A stretch of 64,000 nt of DNA from Erysipelotrichaceae bacterium (GTDB lineage Bacteria; Bacillota_I; Bacilli_A; Erysipelotrichales; Erysipelotrichaceae). The notes under the pieces were generated by a model. The model saw only the letters and a list, made by a program, of their open reading frames with translations. It had not been told where the DNA came from and did not search any database. The position numbers and the translations under genes are program-made. How positions within the stretch are numbered: position 1 is the stretch's first letter; each line of letters starts with the position of its first letter. This document shows, piece by piece, positions 60,892 through 64,000 of the stretch. Where the stretch lies: positions 124,001 through 188,000 of the forward strand of contig JAFWEP010000003.1 in the NCBI GenBank assembly GCA_017512885.1, in the 5' to 3' direction.

Positions 60892-60961
60892 ATAGCCTCT
60901 CTCTGTTCGTTAGAACTTTCACTAACTATCTTAGAACGAAGGGAAGGGACTGTCAAAGTAT

Positions 60962-60987
60962 GAAAAAGATCCGGGAATACCGGATCA
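60962..60987 (-). terminator. Terminator overlapping a stop codon
   Basis: GATCCGG (60968-60974) pairs with CCGGATC (60980-60986), followed on the minus strand by TTTTTC. The stop codon of the gene at 60985-61968 lies in the stem. Confidence 0.85.
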
Positions 60988-61968
60988 GTGTTCTTCGGGG
61001 AAAGTCCCTTCGTTACGCAGATATTTCCAGATCTCTTCATACTCTTCGGACAGGGAAACATTCTGCCGGTAGGCCCGGGCAATGATCTCCAGCCACTGTT
61101 CCTTCAGGTCGAGCCGGCGCAGTTCCCTTAACAGGATCTTCGTCCTCTCTCCCGGGGAACGGGAAGAGTTCTCCTGATAGTAGTCGATGCCTACTTCGTA
61201 TTCGCAGAGCCTCAGCTCCAGCAACAGCACCAGGAAGGCATAGGCCTCTCTGGCCTCGGCAGCGGTCTTCTGGTCTCTCCTTTTGCGGCTCTCTTCGACT
61301 AAGGCCATCGCCTCTTCGACCGCGCTCTCCTTACTGTCGGGAGTCTTCAGGAGACCGCAGAGCACCCGCAGATAATCGTCATGATGGGCAAAAGGCGAAC
61401 CGAGATCAGGCTCTACCGCCAAAGTCAGTAAACGGTGCAGGGTGATCCTTCCGGTAGAGACCTGCAAGAGCCTCCGGGCGACCTGTTCGAAGAACTCGAT
61501 CTGTTTCATCCCGCAGGAGTAGAAGGGTTCCTGCGAAGGAAAGAGCCAGCGATGCGTGCCGACCGCCATCACTTCATAGATGCCGCAGAGACAGTTGGCT
61601 GCCTTTCGGCCTTCATCACCTTCTGCTTTGATACGGTTCAGCCTCCGTACCAGATCCTTCAGATAAGTGCGCCAGCGATAACGCTGGGCACGGGTAACGT
61701 AGCGGTTGGCCGAGAAGTAATAGCCGGCTTTGACATCCATGATGAATTCCGCTGCTTCCTTTAAGAGGGCATCGGTATCTTCCGGGGTCATCCCCTTCTG
61801 AAAGGCTTTGCCGGCAGCCGAAAGCTCGGGAAGATGTTCCAGCAGTTCCTCATAGCCCTTCTCTTCCCGCACTTTCTTAGGAGTCAGACGGTAGAGTTCT
61901 CCGGCCAGATATTCCAGTTCTTCCTTGGAGAAGGACTTCAGTTTCTTCTTCAGTTCGTCTTTCTTCAC
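60985..61968 (-). CDS. helical hypothetical protein
   Basis: A 327-residue helical protein with no signal peptide or membrane segment, not recognised. It is rich in Leu, Glu, Lys and Arg (TAEAREAYAFLVLLLELRLCEYEVG). The pattern of paired helices recalls SWIM-associated or TPR-like helical repeats but no motif is decisive. The start is GTG at 61968, because TATACT lies 6 nt upstream and no ATG fits; the message may be leaderless. Confidence 0.7.
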   Translation of the reverse strand: MKKDELKKKLKSFSKEELEYLAGELYRLTPKKVREEKGYEELLEHLPELSAAGKAFQKGMTPEDTDALLKEAAEFIMDVKAGYYFSANRYVTRAQRYRWRTYLKDLVRRLNRIKAEGDEGRKAANCLCGIYEVMAVGTHRWLFPSQEPFYSCGMKQIEFFEQVARRLLQVSTGRITLHRLLTLAVEPDLGSPFAHHDDYLRVLCGLLKTPDSKESAVEEAMALVEESRKRRDQKTAAEAREAYAFLVLLLELRLCEYEVGIDYYQENSSRSPGERTKILLRELRRLDLKEQWLEIIARAYRQNVSLSEEYEEIWKYLRNEGTFPEEH

Positions 61969-61984
61969 CCTTCCAGTATACCAT
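61969..61984 (-). promoter_or_regulatory. Extended -10 promoter, predicted leaderless (GTG start)
   Basis: On the minus strand TGGTATACT (plus 61975-61983) is an extended -10; GTG begins 6 nt later. Confidence 0.5.
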
Positions 61985-62012
61985 GTCCCCCAAAGGAAAA
62001 AGGGCTTGCGCC

Positions 62013-63017
62013 CTAGCCGATCCGGATGTCTCCGGAAACGGTCTTTACTTTCAGAGAGTAAGGTACGGAGGGGTCGGAGACGGCCCGGCAGCGGACGGTC
62101 CCGGACAGGGTGGACGTCTTGATGCGTAACGGACTGCCGGAAAGCAGCCGGACCGCCACATCACCGGAAACGGCCGAGACCTCCCCTTCCTGCAGCAGGC
62201 CGGCCAGACTGAGCTCGACATCACCGGAAGCCGAAGAGGCATTCAGATGCCCGAGATCGCCTTCCTGGATCAGATCCACATCCCCGGAGGCACTCTGTAA
62301 GACCAGCGATGCCGCATCCCGGAAGTTGTGGCAGTCCAGATCGCCGGAGGCATTGCGCAAAGCGACCGTATTGGCTTTGCCGCTGAAAGTGATATCGCCG
62401 GAAGCCGCAGAGACATTGAGATCCTCCGTTTCGACATCCTGAACCTGAACGTCGCCGGAAGCAGTACGCACCACGATCTCGCTGCATTCCGAGGGGACCG
62501 TGACCGTGACTTTCTCGCCGTGGCGCAGTTCCTGCCTGATCAGCAGGGCGCTGCTGCTTTCCCGGATACTGAAGGCATTGGCAGCCCCTTCCAGGGATAC
62601 ACCGAACTCTCCGCTGCCTCTGCACAGAAGGATATCGGCATCCTTGGTCTCGATCTGCAGAGAATCCTTCGTGGGATAGCTCGTTTCGATGGTCTGGCTC
62701 GGGGTACGGGCAGCCGCGATCACCCGGCCGAAGATCCCGTTCAGGTCAACATCGTACTTCAGTCCCTTCTCACTGCTGTACTGCAGATCGATATGCGAAT
62801 CTTTCTTCTTTGCCCCGTATTCCTTTAACAGTTCTTCAAGATTGCCCAGTACGACCAGCACCCGGCCGGAAGCCTTGGCTTCGCTGTCCCCTTCATTCAC
62901 ATAATCCTGATAGCGTTCCAGGGCATCAGCCTGCAGCTGTTCCTTCAGCTGCGAGAGTTCCGCTGTCATCTCATAGCGGTCAAACACTTCATTCAGGTAG
63001 TTTACGATGTCGTTCAT
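62013..63017 (-). CDS. DUF4097-type beta-solenoid protein with N-terminal helical domain
   Basis: A 334-residue protein. Residues 1-75 are a helical domain as found before many small membrane or PadR-linked proteins (NDIVNYLNEVFDRYEMTAELSQ). From about 120 to 330 it shows repeated ASGDVxL/xSASGDIxF units, the pattern of DUF4097 bactofilin-like solenoids (SSSALLIRQEL, VRTASGDVQVQDVE, NASGDLDC, SASGDVDL). It has no signal peptide. ATG at 63017 overlaps the padR stop (ATGA), so padR controls it. Confidence 0.85.
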   Translation of the reverse strand: MNDIVNYLNEVFDRYEMTAELSQLKEQLQADALERYQDYVNEGDSEAKASGRVLVVLGNLEELLKEYGAKKKDSHIDLQYSSEKGLKYDVDLNGIFGRVIAAARTPSQTIETSYPTKDSLQIETKDADILLCRGSGEFGVSLEGAANAFSIRESSSALLIRQELRHGEKVTVTVPSECSEIVVRTASGDVQVQDVETEDLNVSAASGDITFSGKANTVALRNASGDLDCHNFRDAASLVLQSASGDVDLIQEGDLGHLNASSASGDVELSLAGLLQEGEVSAVSGDVAVRLLSGSPLRIKTSTLSGTVRCRAVSDPSVPYSLKVKTVSGDIRIG

Positions 63018-63340
63018 TTCAGTAACCTCTCTATCATGTCCCGGGACTTCTCCCATTCCTGCAGATCTTCTTCATAGGCAGCTCTGCCGGCTGCGGTGAT
63101 GCTGTAGTAGCGTCTTCTGGCGCCGCTGTTCTCGTTCCCCCAGTAGGAAGAGATCAGCTGACTCTTCTCCAGCCGGCGGAAGGCAGTATAAAGCGTAGCT
63201 TCATTGAGTTCATACAGACCATCCGTTACTTCCCGGATCCGTTTATTGATCTCATACCCGTAGGAATCCTTCTCCCGAAGGAAACGCAGGATGATGGTAT
63301 CCGTATGTCCCCGCAGCATATCCGATGCGATCCCTGCCAT
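63014..63340 (-). CDS. PadR-family transcriptional regulator
   Basis: A 108-residue winged-helix regulator. DTIILRFLREKDSYGYEINKRI, ELNEATLYTAFRRLEKSQLI and RRRYYSITAAGRAAY are the PadR pattern. It is first in a two-gene operon with a DUF4097 protein, the commonest context for that family. It probably represses its own operon. Confidence 0.93.
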   Translation of the reverse strand: MAGIASDMLRGHTDTIILRFLREKDSYGYEINKRIREVTDGLYELNEATLYTAFRRLEKSQLISSYWGNENSGARRRYYSITAAGRAAYEEDLQEWEKSRDMIERLLK

Positions 63341-63463
63341 AGGTACCTCTCTTTCTGTGCCCAGAATATCTTAAGATACCTCATCTGTCAAGGTATTATA
63401 TGTAACATAGGAACACTTCTTTTCCGGCTGTGTTAAGATAGAATAACGAAGGAGGTACTGCCG

Positions 63464-63745
63464 ATGTATCTTTCGACCGGTGATGCCCAGGGATCTTATC
63501 AGGTCCTGGACTGCATCTTTGCGTTCGATACCTGTAAAGAAGGATTACTGCGGGGCTCTGCACCCGGGAAAGCCTTTGAAGGGGTCAAGAACCAGTTACA
63601 GAATAAAGCGAAACAGTTAGGGGCCGATGCGGTCATCAACTGTCATTTTGAATACCACAGCGGTTTAAGCGAAGGACTCAATCCCAAGAAGATCGTCGAA
63701 GTCTTTGCCTACGGCACCGCTGTCATCTTAGGAGAAAAGAAATGA
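63464..63745 (+). CDS. small YbjQ-like protein
   Basis: A 93-residue protein resembling the YbjQ/heavy-metal-binding domain family: GSYQVLDCIFAFDTC at the start, then NQLQNKAKQLGADAVINCHFEYHSG. The central KAKxLGADAV helix is typical. A well-placed AAGGAGG precedes the ATG. It overlaps the next gene by 4 nt. No metal binding is shown. Confidence 0.65.
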   Translation: MYLSTGDAQGSYQVLDCIFAFDTCKEGLLRGSAPGKAFEGVKNQLQNKAKQLGADAVINCHFEYHSGLSEGLNPKKIVEVFAYGTAVILGEKK

Positions 63746-64000
63746 AGGATTTAGCCGAATTAGCCCGCAAGGAACGGGAAAAGGAACAGGGCCGGCAGAA
63801 ACGGAAGAAGGTCACGACCCTGATCGTGATCATTGCGGTGATCGCCCTGATCGCTGCCGCAGCGATCGTCGCCTTCACGGTGATGCAGAGAAGAGATTAC
63901 GAGCCTCCGACTCCGGAACCCGGAGTACAGACAATCACCTTGTCAGATGAGGTCACGGATCTGGAAACACCCCTCACCTTCCGCCTGATGCCGGGCAACT
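63742..64000 (+). CDS. membrane-anchored protein, N-terminal part (runs off the window)
   Basis: The first 86 residues are visible. A charged stretch (AELARKEREKEQGRQKRKK) precedes one hydrophobic helix (TLIVIIAVIALIAAAAIVAF, residues 28-47), then a Pro/Glu-rich external start (PPTPEPGVQ). This is a type II single-pass topology with most of the protein outside. The start overlaps the previous stop (ATGA). Function not recognised. Confidence 0.7.
   Translation, partial: MKDLAELARKEREKEQGRQKRKKVTTLIVIIAVIALIAAAAIVAFTVMQRRDYEPPTPEPGVQTITLSDEVTDLETPLTFRLMPGN

Noticed and set aside
60909-60926. GTTAG-N8-CTAAC inverted repeat before the flavin reductase gene.
   Set aside because: Five-base arms are too short to claim an operator without comparison.

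Overview
The window is a compact bacterial chromosome segment of roughly 50% GC from a Bacillota (Firmicutes) genome, plausibly an anaerobic member of the Erysipelotrichia or Clostridia. The indications are a ferredoxin-linked 2-oxoacid oxidoreductase with butyrate kinase, a CIRCE operator, a T-box leader, a ZTP riboswitch, an ECF S component, formate-tetrahydrofolate ligase and many GGAGG ribosome sites. The species cannot be named from the sequence. No rRNA, tRNA, CRISPR array, transposase or phage structural gene was seen.

Layout. 1-5100 (minus): an acid-forming operon of DUF6282-type hydrolase, ferredoxin, KorA/B/C-type oxidoreductase, butyrate kinase and an MFS transporter, with a divergent LysR regulator. 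5990-9810: hydrolase, RpiB, flavin reductase, thioredoxin reductase and a VTT membrane protein. 9820-13140: a BlaI/BlaR1-like (M56) pair with two BlaI-type operators. 13290-18560: an AT-richer island with an acetyltransferase remnant, a MacB-like ATPase, two large permeases, two small secreted proteins, an XRE regulator and twin CACAATTGTG palindromes. 18700-23110: LMW phosphatase, hypoxanthine/uracil-type glycosylase, lipoprotein and an NAD salvage operon (pncB-nadE-nadD). 23140-28410: CIRCE-controlled hsp20, a 23-residue-repeat protein, a membrane hydrolase, an ECF S component, a small gene between two copies of a palindrome, and a metallophosphatase. 28410-33610: a heterodimeric ABC exporter and a surface beta-helix protein.

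33690-46620 is a long purine operon, purE-C-F-M-N-O, a stand-alone AICAR transformylase, purD, purL and fhs, under a ZTP riboswitch. IMP cyclohydrolase is of the PurO type and PurF lacks the usual N-terminal cysteine. 46700-50000 is a nucleoside breakdown operon. 50119-54632 holds a CofE-like ligase and a T-box-controlled amino-acid transporter/M20 amidohydrolase operon (specifier read as CAC, His).

54626-55965 carries a free-standing reverse transcriptase directly preceded by a 127-nt structured element: a 14-bp closing stem, three internal hairpins and a U run ending next to the RT start codon. It is the best candidate here for an undescribed system. 55975-64000 contains a stress/redox operon (pfkB-type kinase, nitroreductase, Bcp, YaaA), a second flavin reductase-like protein, a PadR/DUF4097 pair and small envelope proteins. 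Several genes have a good -10 box 6-7 nt before the start codon and no Shine-Dalgarno sequence, so leaderless transcripts are likely.
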